Positions 26,280 to 36,696 of a stretch of 64,000 bases of DNA are shown here, in pieces. How positions within the stretch are numbered: the stretch's first letter is position 1; each line of letters starts with the position of its first letter. The position numbers and the translations under genes were made by a program. A model generated the notes under the pieces. The model was not told the DNA's origin, ran no database searches, and saw only the letters and a program-made list of their open reading frames with translations. This stretch comes from Prochlorococcus marinus subsp. marinus str. CCMP1375 (GTDB lineage: Bacteria; Cyanobacteriota; Cyanobacteriia; PCC-6307; Cyanobiaceae), in contig NC_005042.1 of assembly GCF_000007925.1 (NCBI RefSeq), forward strand, positions 62,001 through 126,000, read 5' to 3'.

Positions 26280-26528
26280 TTATGGGACTAAGCCAGCCCA
26301 GTGAAGAAAACCTGATTTACTAATAGTTTCTATGAGCAATATTGCTATAAAACCAATCATGGCGAATCGCCCATTAACTCTCTCAGCATATCCACTCCAT
26401 CCAAAGGAAGGGATATCAGGAGTTGTGGCACTAGGAGTCATTTGGACATCATTTGTTTCATCATTGTTTTCTTGAGATTCGCTTTTGGAAGATTCCACTT
26501 TGGATAATTCTGGATTGTTTGAAGTCAT
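26280..26528 (-). CDS. hli: High-light-inducible protein (HLIP)
   Basis: The 82-residue protein has an acidic, disordered N-terminal 40 residues and then FGWSGYAERVNGRFAMIGFIAILLIETISKSGFLHWAGL. The E-R-x-N-G-R-F-A-M-I-G-F sequence is the chlorophyll-binding ExxNxRxAM(I/L)G helix of the CAB/ELIP/HLIP superfamily. HLIPs bind chlorophyll and carotenoid and protect photosystems and chlorophyll synthesis under light stress. It lies 8 bases after the start of the upstream ABC transporter's stop on the same strand and may be co-transcribed with it. It converges with ycf66. Confidence 0.93.
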   Translation of the reverse strand: MTSNNPELSKVESSKSESQENNDETNDVQMTPSATTPDIPSFGWSGYAERVNGRFAMIGFIAILLIETISKSGFLHWAGLVP

Positions 26529-26536
26529 AAATAAAA

Positions 26537-28525
26537 TCAGAGTCTGTCAAATTCATAGTTTGAGGAAGGTTGAAGATGCCATGAGCCATCTCCATTGAGC
26601 TCCAGAACCGAATCATGAAAGTCGATAAGGGTTGGCCTATGACCAACACTAATGACTGCTAGATCTCTTTTTCTTAAAAGACTATATAAGTGCTGCTCTG
26701 TATTTATATCCAAAGCGCTGGTTGCTTCATCTAATACTGCAAATCTTGGTGAATTTAAAAGCAACCTACCAAAAGCAAGTCTTTGCTGTTCTCCTAATGA
26801 AAGTATTCTGGGCCAATCTTGTTTGATTGTTAAGTCGGGATAACGATCTATAAATGAAGTGAGGTTTACTTCATTAAGTACAGCTCTAAGATGCTCATCA
26901 CTAAATTTATTTTGATCAGTTGGATAGCACAGTTGTTCTCGTAGAGAGCCTAAAATCATATATGGTTTTTGAGGAATAAATAAGAGATCACCTTTTTTTG
27001 GTGCATCAATTTGCCCTTGACTAGGTTTCCATAAACCACTAAGCATTCTTAATAATGATGTTTTTCCACAGCCTGAAGGACCTACTACTAACAAACTATC
27101 ATCTGGATTAATACTAATATTTAGACCTGCAATGATTTTCTTATTGCTATTTGGAGGATAAAGGTCTGCATTTTTTATTATTATAGAATTATTCCACGAA
27201 TCTATATTTTCTTGAGAAGAATCTTTTTGCCTACTAACTTTCTCTACTTTTGATTGAAAACCTTCAAGTCGACTAATGCCAGCAGTAAACTTTGCTAATT
27301 CTTCGATTTGATTGACTATAAAAAATAATGATCCTTCTACCATTCCAAAAGCAAAACTTGCTTGAATAAATCTTCCATAATCAATCTCGCCAGCAAAATA
27401 TGGAACTGCCATTATTAGGTAAGGGAAGAAATTTCCTGCATAATTAATTGAACGTCGCATTACATCGATAATTACTCTCCAAATTATTAGAAGATTAAAA
27501 TTATTGACTACTTCTAACAGTCTTCTTTTTGTCTCTGCTTTTTCAGGTTCTTCGCCAGAATAAAAAGCAATTGATTCTGCATTATCACGAATGTGTACTA
27601 AACCATATCTAAAATCAGCCTCATATCTAAGCTGATCAAAATCAATCCTTACTAAATTTTTTCCTGCTATAATTAAGATACTTGTTGCAAAGGCTGCATA
27701 AGCAAATAGAGATAACGTTAAAGTCGTACTTATAGTCCAAAGAATAATAATATTTAGAGAGAAAGTTAAAAACGCATCAAATATTCCTAAGGTAAAAGAT
27801 AAACTTTGGCCAGTAAATGCTCTTGTATCATCTGTAATTCGTTGGTCTGGGTTGTCTACATCCGTTTGTTCTTCATCATTTGGATTGAGAATATAATAAG
27901 CTTTATTCTTCATATAATCAGATATTAAGCTTTTTGAAAGCCATTCTCTCCATATAATCCCTAATTTATAAGTAACGAATATTTGAGATACACGTATAGG
28001 TAATGCAACTATAAAGCAGCATGCATAAATACCTAAAATCTTGTAAAAACCTGCTTCTTGTTTTTGTACTAGTGCATTTGTCAAATCTCTTGCAATAAAA
28101 CCAATTCCTGCATTGATTCCGTTAACTGCCAAAAGCATTAGGACAATAATACCTAGTAAAGACCAATGCACCCATCTTTTATTTCTCAGTTGATGCCTAT
28201 AATTAAAAAAAGTTAAACTTCCAATAGCAAATACTCCTGAAAAGAAAAACCCCCACCAACTAGACCATATTGAAGTTACTATTTCAACTACCCCATTAAA
28301 ATATTTTTCTAATAAAATTGGCTGTATTTTTTCAAAGAATTCTATTAAGCCAGTTAATAATATTAGAACGATTCCCCCTACACAAAATAATAGCGAAATC
28401 AGTAGCCATATAAAACTCCACCCACTATTTTGTTCAAGTGGCAAAAAGAAAGGCTGCGCTAATTTTCTTAAGCTACTGAGTTGATCCCTTAAGCGTTTAT
28501 TATTAGAGATGGTTTGTTCTGTCAT
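26537..28525 (-). CDS. ABC transporter, fused permease and ATPase (SbmA/YddA type)
   Basis: The 662-residue protein has an ABC_membrane_2 type N-terminal half with about six spans (residues 30-400; NDEEQTDVDNPDQRITDDTRAFT is the family's characteristic piece). Its C-terminal ATPase contains VVGPSGCGKTSLLRMLSGLW (Walker A), LSLGEQQRLAFGRLLL (signature) and FAVLDEATSALD (Walker B). Relatives include YddA, BacA-related proteins, peroxisomal ABCD transporters and mycobacterial vitamin B12 uptake proteins. The substrate cannot be read from the sequence. The D-N-P-D-Q-R-I block separates it from exporters of the MsbA type such as the one at the left edge. Confidence 0.9.
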   Translation of the reverse strand: MTEQTISNNKRLRDQLSSLRKLAQPFFLPLEQNSGWSFIWLLISLLFCVGGIVLILLTGLIEFFEKIQPILLEKYFNGVVEIVTSIWSSWWGFFFSGVFAIGSLTFFNYRHQLRNKRWVHWSLLGIIVLMLLAVNGINAGIGFIARDLTNALVQKQEAGFYKILGIYACCFIVALPIRVSQIFVTYKLGIIWREWLSKSLISDYMKNKAYYILNPNDEEQTDVDNPDQRITDDTRAFTGQSLSFTLGIFDAFLTFSLNIIILWTISTTLTLSLFAYAAFATSILIIAGKNLVRIDFDQLRYEADFRYGLVHIRDNAESIAFYSGEEPEKAETKRRLLEVVNNFNLLIIWRVIIDVMRRSINYAGNFFPYLIMAVPYFAGEIDYGRFIQASFAFGMVEGSLFFIVNQIEELAKFTAGISRLEGFQSKVEKVSRQKDSSQENIDSWNNSIIIKNADLYPPNSNKKIIAGLNISINPDDSLLVVGPSGCGKTSLLRMLSGLWKPSQGQIDAPKKGDLLFIPQKPYMILGSLREQLCYPTDQNKFSDEHLRAVLNEVNLTSFIDRYPDLTIKQDWPRILSLGEQQRLAFGRLLLNSPRFAVLDEATSALDINTEQHLYSLLRKRDLAVISVGHRPTLIDFHDSVLELNGDGSWHLQPSSNYEFDRL

Positions 28526-28731
28526 AGCAATATCATAAGCTTCTAGTCATCTCGGAACTTATGCAATCTAATTGTATTCTTAACGCTCATAAAAAGTTAA
28601 GAAAAAGCTGCAAACTCTCATCAAATTAGTTGATTTTCTACAATTTATGAGGCTCTAAGAGTCTGATTAAGAAAAAAGTATCTACAAATCAGGGATTCTC
28701 AATAGTTATATTTTTAATTTTCTTTTCTAAT

Positions 28732-29073
28732 TTAGCCTGGAGGCCAGTTTAATTTTCTACCACCAATTACATGAATATGAAGATGAAAAACTGTTTGACC
28801 AGCCTCACTACCGCTATTGATAACTGTTCTCCAGTGGTTTAAACCTTCTAACTTCGCTATTTTCGCTGAGACTAGTAATAAATGACCTAATAAGCTTTCA
28901 TCTTGAATTTCAGCCTCTCTAAGACTTGGTATGGCTTTTCGAGGAATTACCAGTATATGAACTGGAGCTTGAGGTTGAATATCACGAAAGGCTAGACACA
29001 TTTCATCACTATAAATTTCATCACAATCAATTTCTCCTCTTAGAATACGACTAAATATTGTTTCTTCAGACAT
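28732..29073 (-). CDS. HIT-family nucleotide hydrolase
   Basis: The 113-residue protein carries the histidine triad at residues 97-101 (HLHIHVIGGR), preceded by NSGSEAGQTVFHLH. The N-terminus is TIFSRILRGEIDCDEIYSDEMCLAFRDIQPQAPVHILVIPRK, which is the HINT/PKCI branch. These enzymes split nucleoside phosphoramidates and related adenylated compounds. The size matches HinT. About 200 bases on each side are free of genes. Confidence 0.94.
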   Translation of the reverse strand: MSEETIFSRILRGEIDCDEIYSDEMCLAFRDIQPQAPVHILVIPRKAIPSLREAEIQDESLLGHLLLVSAKIAKLEGLNHWRTVINSGSEAGQTVFHLHIHVIGGRKLNWPPG

Positions 29074-29267
29074 AAAATATTTCCTTATAATGGTTAATGA
29101 TTTAGATGAATAAATTATATATGCTTTTATTGATATGAACTTAATAAGTTTACCATTTAAGTAGCAATATTAGTTTGTATTATTGAAAACATTGTTAATA
29201 CCTGTAGGAATTAAAATTTTGAGCTTTGTAAGAAATTATTTTTTTTAAAATCTTTTTTAGATGGATT

Positions 29268-29879
29268 TCAATCACTACATAACCTTAAAACATCTTTTTT
29301 CTTAAAGCCATGCTCCTTTAACTCTTTATTTAAAGCTTCTTCATTAATTGCTCTGTCTACGAAAAGCACTCCATTCAAATGATCCATTTCATGCTGAATG
29401 CAGCGAGCAAGTAGGCCATCAGCGTTTATTTTTTTTGGTCTTCCCATTTCATCACGAAAATTTACTTTAATAGATGATGGTCTGATTACATCAAGGTATA
29501 CCCCTGGGATGCTCAAGCATCCTTCTTCATATGTATCAATAGTGGCACTAAATTCTGTGATTTCGGGATTAATTAAAATAATTGGAGGAGTGGCTGAATT
29601 TTCAATGTCTAAATCAATAACTAAAAGTTGTTGTTGAGAGCCTATTTGCGGTGCTGCCAAGCCAATGCCTTTCGCTGCATACATGCTGTGAAGCATTTTC
29701 TTTACTAGATCTCTAATATTTTTGTCGACTTTGCTAATTCTTTTAGCTGATTGCCTTAATGCTGAATTGCCTAGTGTGTGAATTTCAAGTTCAGGCTGAT
29801 CCGTTGGTTTTTTAGAAACCGCAAGAGAAGTTCTTTGCTTTTCTGCATTAATAGCAAGTTGCGAAAAACTGCGAGCCAA
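29268..29879 (-). CDS. def: Peptide deformylase
   Basis: The 203-residue protein has all three deformylase motifs: GIGLAAPQIG (residues 71-80), EEGCLSIPG (Cys121) and QHEMDHLNG (His163, Glu164, His167). Cys121 and the two histidines bind the catalytic metal. It removes the formyl group from new proteins. There is a 30-residue N-terminal extension before the core (ELEIHTLGNSALRQ), as often seen in cyanobacteria. It is divergent from the S9 peptidase, with 62 bases between. Confidence 0.97.
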   Translation of the reverse strand: MARSFSQLAINAEKQRTSLAVSKKPTDQPELEIHTLGNSALRQSAKRISKVDKNIRDLVKKMLHSMYAAKGIGLAAPQIGSQQQLLVIDLDIENSATPPIILINPEITEFSATIDTYEEGCLSIPGVYLDVIRPSSIKVNFRDEMGRPKKINADGLLARCIQHEMDHLNGVLFVDRAINEEALNKELKEHGFKKKDVLRLCSD

Positions 29880-29941
29880 GGAGGTTAATGTTTAACTAAT
29901 ACTAATTTTACCTATTTTAGGGCTAATTAGATGGTTCCTCT

Positions 29942-31900
29942 GTGAAATTCAAAAATAGAGATTCTGAGCGCACTTCATTTTTAAATACTCCATTAGATGC
30001 AAAGACAGTTTGCGCTTCCTCTCCGAACATAAAAGAACCACGGTTAATCGATGATTGGGTTTTATGGCTAGAGCAAAGGCCAAATGAAGGAGGAAGGACA
30101 ACAGCATTGGTGCGTCCATGGGGCAAAACTGATTGTTCCCCACAAGAATTAACTCATTTTAAATGGAATATAAAAAGTTCTATTCATGGATATGGTGGAG
30201 CGGCTTTAGCTGCTGTATGTTCTTGTGATCAAATTTTCTTAACTTGGGTAGATCATTCTGATGGTTGTCTTTGGTCACAATCGTGGCAAGGTCTGCAAAC
30301 TTCTTTAGAAAAAAAGGAACCCCTATTAATTCAATTAACAGAACCGATTTGTTTGTCAAAGAAAGCAGATTTTTACTTGGGAGATGGCTTGATTGATTTA
30401 AAAAAAATGCGTTGGTTGGGAGTTATGGAGAAAGATGATAGAGACTATTTAGTTTCATTTTCTTTAAATGATGCATTGCAAGAACCTAAAGTTATTTATA
30501 TAGCAAAAGATTTTCTTGGATATCTTAAGTTAAGCCCTAACAGCAATAAGTTGGCATGGGTTGAGTGGCAGAAACCTTCAATGCCTTGGGATCAAAGTGA
30601 ACTGTGTCTGGCTTCAGTATCTGATGAAGGGGAATTATCATCTCATAAGATTTTTGTAAACCCTTTAATTAATTCCTCCAAGAAAGTATCAGTTTTCCAG
30701 CCAACTTGGTTAAACAATGATCAATTGGTATTCGCTGAGGATAGTAATGATTGGTGGAATTTAAAAAGAATAGATTTTAAAAATGATTTAATATCAAATT
30801 ATAAGCATATATGTAATATACAGGCTGAATTTGCCATGCCGCAATGGATTGCTGGAATGTCTACAATTGCTATTTCTCAAGATCGAATACTAGCCTTAAG
30901 TTGTAAGAATACAACATGGAAATTGAATCTAATTAATCATAATCAAAAGACAATAAATATTGACCTACCTTTTGATAATTTATCTTATTTAGATGCTAAT
31001 CAAGGTAGAGTAATTCTTATTGCAGGTAATTCGTTTAAAGAATCAAGTCTTTTAGAAGTTGATTTAGTTGAAAAGCCTTATACCTATAAATTAGAAGAAA
31101 AGAATTCTATATTAAATCAAGATGAAATAAGTGTTGCTGAGGATTTTTGGTTTAAAGGGTTTCATGGTCGTATAACCCATGCTTTATATTACGCACCAAA
31201 TCCTAGGAGATTTAATGTAATACCTCTTTTAGTCAAGATACATAGTGGTCCAACTTCAATGGCTTCTAGAGGTTTGAACCTTTCGACTCAGTTTTGGACT
31301 TCTCGAGGATGGGCAGTAGTAGATGTTAATTATGGAGGTTCAACAGGATTTGGTAGAGACTATCGTGATCGCCTTCGAGAAGGATGGGGAACTGTCGATG
31401 TAGTTGATTGTTATTCAGCAGTAAAGGAACTTCTGAAATTAGGCAAGGCACATAATAACTATATTGCTATTGAAGGCTCTAGTGCTGGAGGATTTACTGC
31501 TTTAGCATCTTTATGCTATTCAAAGATTTTTAATGCTGCTGCTTGTAAGTATCCAGTGACTGATTTGATTGATATGTCTGAAACGACTCATCGTTTTGAG
31601 AGCAATTATTTAGATTATCTAGTAGGCCCTTTGTCTAAAAATAAAGAAAAATATTATGATAAATCACCCATTAATCATATCAAAAAAATAACTTCACCCG
31701 TTATATTTTTTCATGGGATGAAAGATAAGGTTGTTAAATTAGAGCAAGTAAACAAAATCTTTTTTGGACTTAAAAAGAATCAAATTCCTGTAGAACTATA
31801 TACATTTAGAGATCAAGGCCATGGTTTTCGAGATGCACTTGTAAATATTGAGGTATTAGAGTTAACTGAAAGGTTTTTTAATGTACATTTAGGGCTTTAG
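29942..31900 (+). CDS. S9 family serine peptidase (acylaminoacyl-peptidase-like)
   Basis: The 652-residue protein has an N-terminal beta-propeller part (about 1-380) and a C-terminal alpha/beta-hydrolase domain. The hydrolase begins with FHGRITHALYYAPN and VKIHSGPTSMASRGLNLSTQFWTSRGWAVVDVNYGGSTGFGRDYRDRL. The nucleophile motif is EGSSAGGFTAL (around residue 514), the acid lies in FHGMKDKVV (about 592) and the His in DQGHGF (about 626). These features place it in the prolyl-oligopeptidase family. It begins with GTG at 29942. Its last 4 bases overlap the stop of sufS on the opposite strand. Confidence 0.93.
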   Translation: MKFKNRDSERTSFLNTPLDAKTVCASSPNIKEPRLIDDWVLWLEQRPNEGGRTTALVRPWGKTDCSPQELTHFKWNIKSSIHGYGGAALAAVCSCDQIFLTWVDHSDGCLWSQSWQGLQTSLEKKEPLLIQLTEPICLSKKADFYLGDGLIDLKKMRWLGVMEKDDRDYLVSFSLNDALQEPKVIYIAKDFLGYLKLSPNSNKLAWVEWQKPSMPWDQSELCLASVSDEGELSSHKIFVNPLINSSKKVSVFQPTWLNNDQLVFAEDSNDWWNLKRIDFKNDLISNYKHICNIQAEFAMPQWIAGMSTIAISQDRILALSCKNTTWKLNLINHNQKTINIDLPFDNLSYLDANQGRVILIAGNSFKESSLLEVDLVEKPYTYKLEEKNSILNQDEISVAEDFWFKGFHGRITHALYYAPNPRRFNVIPLLVKIHSGPTSMASRGLNLSTQFWTSRGWAVVDVNYGGSTGFGRDYRDRLREGWGTVDVVDCYSAVKELLKLGKAHNNYIAIEGSSAGGFTALASLCYSKIFNAAACKYPVTDLIDMSETTHRFESNYLDYLVGPLSKNKEKYYDKSPINHIKKITSPVIFFHGMKDKVVKLEQVNKIFFGLKKNQIPVELYTFRDQGHGFRDALVNIEVLELTERFFNVHLGL

Positions 31901-33150
31901 GAATGTTCCTTAATAAAATTAATACTGGACATCAGTTCTTGAGTAAAAAAATCTATTTCTTTTTTTGTTGATGTAAAGCTAAGACTTGCACGCGCAGTTG
32001 AGCTTATTCCATAGTATTCATGAATTGGTTGGCAGCAATGATGGCCACTTCTGATACAAATATTTTTTGAATCTAATAATTCTGCTATATCATTAGAGTG
32101 TATATTTTCTATATAGAAGGTTGCTAAAGGTGCACGATTGGGCTGTTGTTCAGGAGTGGGACCTAAAATTCTAATTCCTTCTATAGTTTCTAGATTTTTA
32201 AACAAGTATTGTGTCAGTTCTTTCTCATATAAACCTATATTCTCTAAACCAATAGACTGAAGATAAGAAATTGCTGCTCCCATACCAATAGCTTCTCCTA
32301 TTGCAGGAGTTCCAGCTTCAAATTTGTGTGGTAAATCGGACCAGTTACTTTTTTGAAGAGAAACATCTTGTATCATTTCACCTCCAGCTAAGAAAGGAGG
32401 CATTATTTCTAATATTTCTTCTTTAGCCCATAAAAAGCCACAACCTGTTGGTCCACATAATTTATGAGATGAACCAGCTAGAAAATCTATATCTAATGCT
32501 TCAACATTTATTTTTTTGTGGGCAAGGCTTTGGCAAGCATCTATGAGTATTAAAGCTCCAGCACTATGAGCAATTTCTGAGATTTTTTTAATAGGGTTGC
32601 AGGTTCCTAATGTATTACTGACATGAAGAAGGCATACTAATTTAGTTTTTTCATTTACTTTATTCTTTAGATCATTGAGATCTAATTCTCCTGTTTTTGT
32701 TATACCAATATAACGCAGCTTACAACCTTTTCTTTTTGCTAGTAGTTGCCATGGAACAAGATTACTATGATGTTCCATTAAAGTAATCAATATCTCGTCT
32801 CCTTCTTTTAATTGAGAATCTCCCCATGAATATGCGACTAAATTAATTGCTTCAGTTGCATTGCGAGTAAAAACAATTTCTCTATTTGACTTTGCTTGAA
32901 CAAATTGTGATGTTATTTCTCTGGCATCTTCAAATGCCTGAGTTGCTTTGGCACTTAACTGATGAGCACCTCTGTGAACATTTGCATTTTCATATTTGTA
33001 ATAATGAACCATTCTCTCAATCACAAATTTTGGCTTTTGACTAGTTGCTGCATGATCTAAATAAATTAAATCATTATTTTCTTGAGAGCCTAAAGAAAAG
33101 AGTTCAAAATCCTTTCTTGTTATTTCAGCTAGATTCTTTTTACTTTTCAT
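31897..33150 (-). CDS. sufS: Cysteine desulfurase SufS
   Basis: About 417 residues from the ATG at 33150. The PLP enzyme contains IYLDHAATSQKP, HRGAHQLSAKAT, EIVFTRNATEAINLVAYSW, LITLMEHHSNLVPW, LAGSSHKLCGPTGCGFLW (the Lys holds PLP) and IRSGHHCCQPIHEYYG (active-site Cys). It takes sulfur from cysteine for Fe-S cluster assembly. The frame is open up to an ATG at 33186, but that start would overlap the end of sufD by 28 bases; the start at 33150 leaves an 8-base gap and matches the usual N-terminus. It is the last gene of the sufBCDS operon. Confidence 0.95.
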   Translation of the reverse strand: MKSKKNLAEITRKDFELFSLGSQENNDLIYLDHAATSQKPKFVIERMVHYYKYENANVHRGAHQLSAKATQAFEDAREITSQFVQAKSNREIVFTRNATEAINLVAYSWGDSQLKEGDEILITLMEHHSNLVPWQLLAKRKGCKLRYIGITKTGELDLNDLKNKVNEKTKLVCLLHVSNTLGTCNPIKKISEIAHSAGALILIDACQSLAHKKINVEALDIDFLAGSSHKLCGPTGCGFLWAKEEILEIMPPFLAGGEMIQDVSLQKSNWSDLPHKFEAGTPAIGEAIGMGAAISYLQSIGLENIGLYEKELTQYLFKNLETIEGIRILGPTPEQQPNRAPLATFYIENIHSNDIAELLDSKNICIRSGHHCCQPIHEYYGISSTARASLSFTSTKKEIDFFTQELMSSINFIKEHS

Positions 33151-33158
33151 GTAATTCT

Positions 33159-34376
33159 TTATAGATATTTTGAGAGAGAGGACCATTTAGTTATTTCTAA
33201 TGGCATGCCATTCAAAATTTCATTGCAAAATCCATTGATTATTAGAGAGTTCGCGAGATTCTGATCAATTCCCCTACTTTGTAAATAGAAAAGTTCTTCT
33301 TTTTCTAATTGACTAATTGTTGCACCATGATTACATTGAACATCATCAGCAATAATATTTAGTTTCGGACTAGTATCTATTTTTGCGTTAGAAGACAAAA
33401 GCAGATTCTTACTTATTTGACTTGCTTTAGTTTGTTGCGCTACTTGAGGCACATCAATTAATCCATTAAATATAGAATGAGACTCATTGGCTGCAATTGC
33501 TTTATGGATTTGTTCGAGGGACCCATTAGGACCACCAAATTTAACTATAGAATGAGTTTCAATATTTTCACTGTTAGATGTTATTTGCAGTCCTTTTATA
33601 TTTGTACTAGCGTTTCCATCTAATTGAAATATATGTTGCTCTATTCTGCTGAAATACCAGTCTTCCAACATTGAGCAAAAAGAATATACACTTTCTTTTT
33701 CTTGTATGATAGATATATGGCTCAATAGCTTTGAATATTGTTTACCTATCGCGATACAGCCATGATTGACTATTGCTTGATTTTCAATATAAATTTCAAT
33801 TAAGTTACTATGAGCACAGAAATCTTCGCTATTTAAGATTTCTAGTATGTCTAATTTAGCACCCTTTTCTACGATTAGCATAACCCTATAGGGACTTAAT
33901 CCATTTTTACTTTTTGGCAAAATAATTTCTAATGAAGCATTACTATCTTTTTTTATTTTTAGTGCAATTAATTGACTATTTATTGCTTCATTGAATTTTT
34001 TTAGGAATATATCATCTCTATTTTGCTTAAAGGAAAACTTAGAAAAATATTTCTTTAATTCATTTTCACTAATTTGTTCAATATAATTTGGTAGACTTTG
34101 ACATTCAATCGGAGAATCTGTATCTAAACTAATTTGTGTTGATTTTTTGTTAGCTTTATTATTAACTTCAACAGAAATCTTGTTTTTTTTCTGATTAACT
34201 GGAAGTGTAAAAAATTCATTCATACGTGTTAGGTCTGTAAGACGCCATTTCTCATTAGATTTCTTTGGAATTCCATATTCTTGAAGAAATTTTCTACCTT
34301 CTTTTTGATTGTTTGCTAATACTCCTTTAGTGTGAGGGAGTGAGTTTATCCATTCACAGTAAATCTTAGGATCCAT
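33159..34376 (-). CDS. sufD: Fe-S cluster assembly protein SufD
   Basis: The 405-residue protein shares the beta-helix domain of the SufB/SufD family. It has VMLIVEKGAKLDILEIL, NQAIVNHGCIAIG, IKGLQITSNSENIETHSIVKFG, FNGLIDVPQVAQQTKASQISKNLLLSSNAKIDTSPKLNIIADDVQCNHGATISQLEKEELFYLQSRGID and a C-terminal helix bundle. The D-D-V-x-C-x-H-G block is diagnostic. It forms the SufBC2D scaffold with its neighbours. N-terminal parts are divergent, as usual. It follows sufC by 7 bases. Confidence 0.95.
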   Translation of the reverse strand: MDPKIYCEWINSLPHTKGVLANNQKEGRKFLQEYGIPKKSNEKWRLTDLTRMNEFFTLPVNQKKNKISVEVNNKANKKSTQISLDTDSPIECQSLPNYIEQISENELKKYFSKFSFKQNRDDIFLKKFNEAINSQLIALKIKKDSNASLEIILPKSKNGLSPYRVMLIVEKGAKLDILEILNSEDFCAHSNLIEIYIENQAIVNHGCIAIGKQYSKLLSHISIIQEKESVYSFCSMLEDWYFSRIEQHIFQLDGNASTNIKGLQITSNSENIETHSIVKFGGPNGSLEQIHKAIAANESHSIFNGLIDVPQVAQQTKASQISKNLLLSSNAKIDTSPKLNIIADDVQCNHGATISQLEKEELFYLQSRGIDQNLANSLIINGFCNEILNGMPLEITKWSSLSKYL

Positions 34377-34383
34377 TAATTTA

Positions 34384-35175
34384 TTAAGTTTCCACCTGCT
34401 CTAGTCCTTCATAGCCAGACTTTTCTAAGGCTATTGCGAGTTCTTTGGTACCTGTTTTAATAATTTTTCCGTCTTTCATTACATGAACATAATCAGGTTT
34501 GATTTCGTTTAATAGGCGCTGATAATGTGTAATTAGTATTGTTGCTTTATTCTTTGAATGAATTTTATTTATTCCATTTGAAATAATTCTTAGAGCATCT
34601 ATATCTAAACCAGAATCTGTTTCATCTAAAATAGAAACTATAGGCTTAAGCAAAGCCATTTGTAGTATTTCATTTCTTTTCTTTTCTCCCCCTGAAAAGC
34701 CTTGATTTACGCCTCTTTCTAGAAAATCCTTATTCATTTGCACTATTCCTAGAGTATTATTTACGATTTCATCAAATTCAAATGTATCTAGCTCGCTTTC
34801 TTTTAACTCTTTACGCCTTGCATTGACTGCTGCTCGTAAAAAGTCAATATTTTTTACACCAGCAACTTCTACAGGATATTGAAAACCTAGGAATAACCCT
34901 TTGTTAGATCTTTCTTCTGGTTCTAAGCTGGTTATACTTTCACTTTCTAATAATATTTCTCCCTCAGATATTTCATAAGATGAATGCCCAGCAATTATTT
35001 TGGCTAGTGTACTTTTCCCACTACCATTCCTTCCCATGATCGCATGTATTTCACCTTCATATATTGTTAAGTTAACACCTTTAAGGATACTATTACCATC
35101 AATTCCTGCATGTAGATTTTTAACTTCTAGAAGTATTCTTTTTGGCTCCATTCTTTTATCTAATTGCTTAGTCAT
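34384..35175 (-). CDS. sufC: Fe-S cluster assembly ATPase SufC
   Basis: The 263-residue ATPase has [21 protein letters not shown] (Walker A), [15 protein letters not shown] (Q-loop), [18 protein letters not shown] (signature), [18 protein letters not shown] (Walker B, where D-E-T-D-S-G-L-D is typical of SufC) and [11 protein letters not shown] (H-loop). It powers the SufBC2D scaffold. The ATG at 35175 overlaps the stop of sufB in an ATGA arrangement, which points to coupled translation. A second ATG eight codons later ([10 protein letters not shown]) would also give a normal protein. Confidence 0.96.
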   Translation of the reverse strand: MTKQLDKRMEPKRILLEVKNLHAGIDGNSILKGVNLTIYEGEIHAIMGRNGSGKSTLAKIIAGHSSYEISEGEILLESESITSLEPEERSNKGLFLGFQYPVEVAGVKNIDFLRAAVNARRKELKESELDTFEFDEIVNNTLGIVQMNKDFLERGVNQGFSGGEKKRNEILQMALLKPIVSILDETDSGLDIDALRIISNGINKIHSKNKATILITHYQRLLNEIKPDYVHVMKDGKIIKTGTKELAIALEKSGYEGLEQVET

Positions 35176-36629
35176 CCTATAGTTCCTTCCAGTTTAAGCC
35201 CCAATAGACTATCAGCTTCTGATGCAAATTCCATTGGTAATTTATTGAATACATCCTGACAAAATCCACTTACCATCATTGACACAGCCTCCTCAGAATT
35301 AATACCTCGACTTTTCAGGTAGAATAATTGATCTTCAGATATTTTAGAAGTACTTGCTTCATGCTCAATACTAGAATTCATTTGTTTTGAATGTATATAG
35401 GGATATGTATTAGCAGAAGCTTGATCTCCAATTAATAATGAATCACATTGGCTATAATTTTTGGCGCCAAATGCTTTGCTTCCCATATGAACTAATCCTC
35501 TATAACTATTTTTTGATTTTCCAGCACTTATACCTTTGCTGATAATAGTTGATTTTGTGTTTTTTCCAATATGAATCATTTTTGTCCCTGTATCTGCTAT
35601 TTGCTTATTATTAGTTAGTGCTACAGAGTAAAATTCACCAACTGCACCATCTCCTTCTAGAATACAACTTGGATATTTCCATGTTATAGAAGAGCCAGTT
35701 TCAACTTGAGACCAACTAATCTTGCTTCTTTTCCCTTTGCATCTTCCTCGTTTGGTGACAAAATTATAAATACCTCCAATCCCATTTTTATCTCCTGCAT
35801 ACCAATTCTGAACGGTTGAATATTTGATTGATGCGTCATCTAAAGCAATTAATTCTACAACAGCTGCATGAAGAGTGTTGGTATCAAACATTGGCGCTGT
35901 GCATCCCTCCAAGTAACTTACTGATGATTTTTCTTCGGCGATAATTAATGTTCTTTCAAATTGCCCAGTATCTCCAGAATTGATTCTAAAATATGAGGAT
36001 AGCTCCATAGGACAATTAACACCTTTGGGTATATATACAAAGGATCCATCACTAAATATAGCTGAATTTAAGGCTGCGAAAAAATTATCGCTCATTGGAA
36101 CTATTGTGCCTAAATATTTATCTACAAGTTCAGGGTATTTTTGAATTGCTTCACTAATTGAACAAAAAATAACTCCATCTTCCGCTAATTTCTCTTTAAA
36201 AGTAGTTGCAATTGAGACACTATCAAATACAGCATCTACAGCTACATTAGTAAGTCTTTTTTGCTCATTAAGGGGAATTCCAAGTTTATCAAAAGTAGCT
36301 AATATTTCTGGATCAACATCATCAAGACTAGTTTTCTTTTCTATATCTTTTGGTGCAGAATAATAAACTAAATCTTGATAATTAATGGGGGGATAGTTTA
36401 AATCTGCCCATTTTGGTTCTTCCATCTTTTCCCACTTCCTAAAAGCTTTCAAACGAAATTCCAACAGAAAGTCTGGCTCACTTTTTTTTTCTGAAATCAA
36501 ACGAATAATACTTTCGTTAATTCCCTTGGGAATTTTTTCAGACTCCACATCTGTGAGAAAACCATACTCATATGATTTCTCGAGAACTTGCGATACCGTT
36601 TTGTTTTTAGTCATGGCTCTTGAAAGCAC
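35172..36629 (-). CDS. sufB: Fe-S cluster assembly protein SufB
   Basis: The 485-residue protein contains [118 protein letters not shown] and [19 protein letters not shown]. This is the standard SufB sequence of about 480 residues. The frame begins at ATG 36629 ([10 protein letters not shown]), but the ATG at 36614 ([19 protein letters not shown]) looks more like the family start. It is the first gene of the operon. The divergent neighbour is not SufR, the repressor usually found here in other cyanobacteria. Confidence 0.96.
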   Translation of the reverse strand: MLSRAMTKNKTVSQVLEKSYEYGFLTDVESEKIPKGINESIIRLISEKKSEPDFLLEFRLKAFRKWEKMEEPKWADLNYPPINYQDLVYYSAPKDIEKKTSLDDVDPEILATFDKLGIPLNEQKRLTNVAVDAVFDSVSIATTFKEKLAEDGVIFCSISEAIQKYPELVDKYLGTIVPMSDNFFAALNSAIFSDGSFVYIPKGVNCPMELSSYFRINSGDTGQFERTLIIAEEKSSVSYLEGCTAPMFDTNTLHAAVVELIALDDASIKYSTVQNWYAGDKNGIGGIYNFVTKRGRCKGKRSKISWSQVETGSSITWKYPSCILEGDGAVGEFYSVALTNNKQIADTGTKMIHIGKNTKSTIISKGISAGKSKNSYRGLVHMGSKAFGAKNYSQCDSLLIGDQASANTYPYIHSKQMNSSIEHEASTSKISEDQLFYLKSRGINSEEAVSMMVSGFCQDVFNKLPMEFASEADSLLGLKLEGTIG

Positions 36630-36696
36630 TACCCACTTGGGGTAAAAATGACATGGTTAGCATAGGTTACATCCTATACAACCCTTAAATTATTTT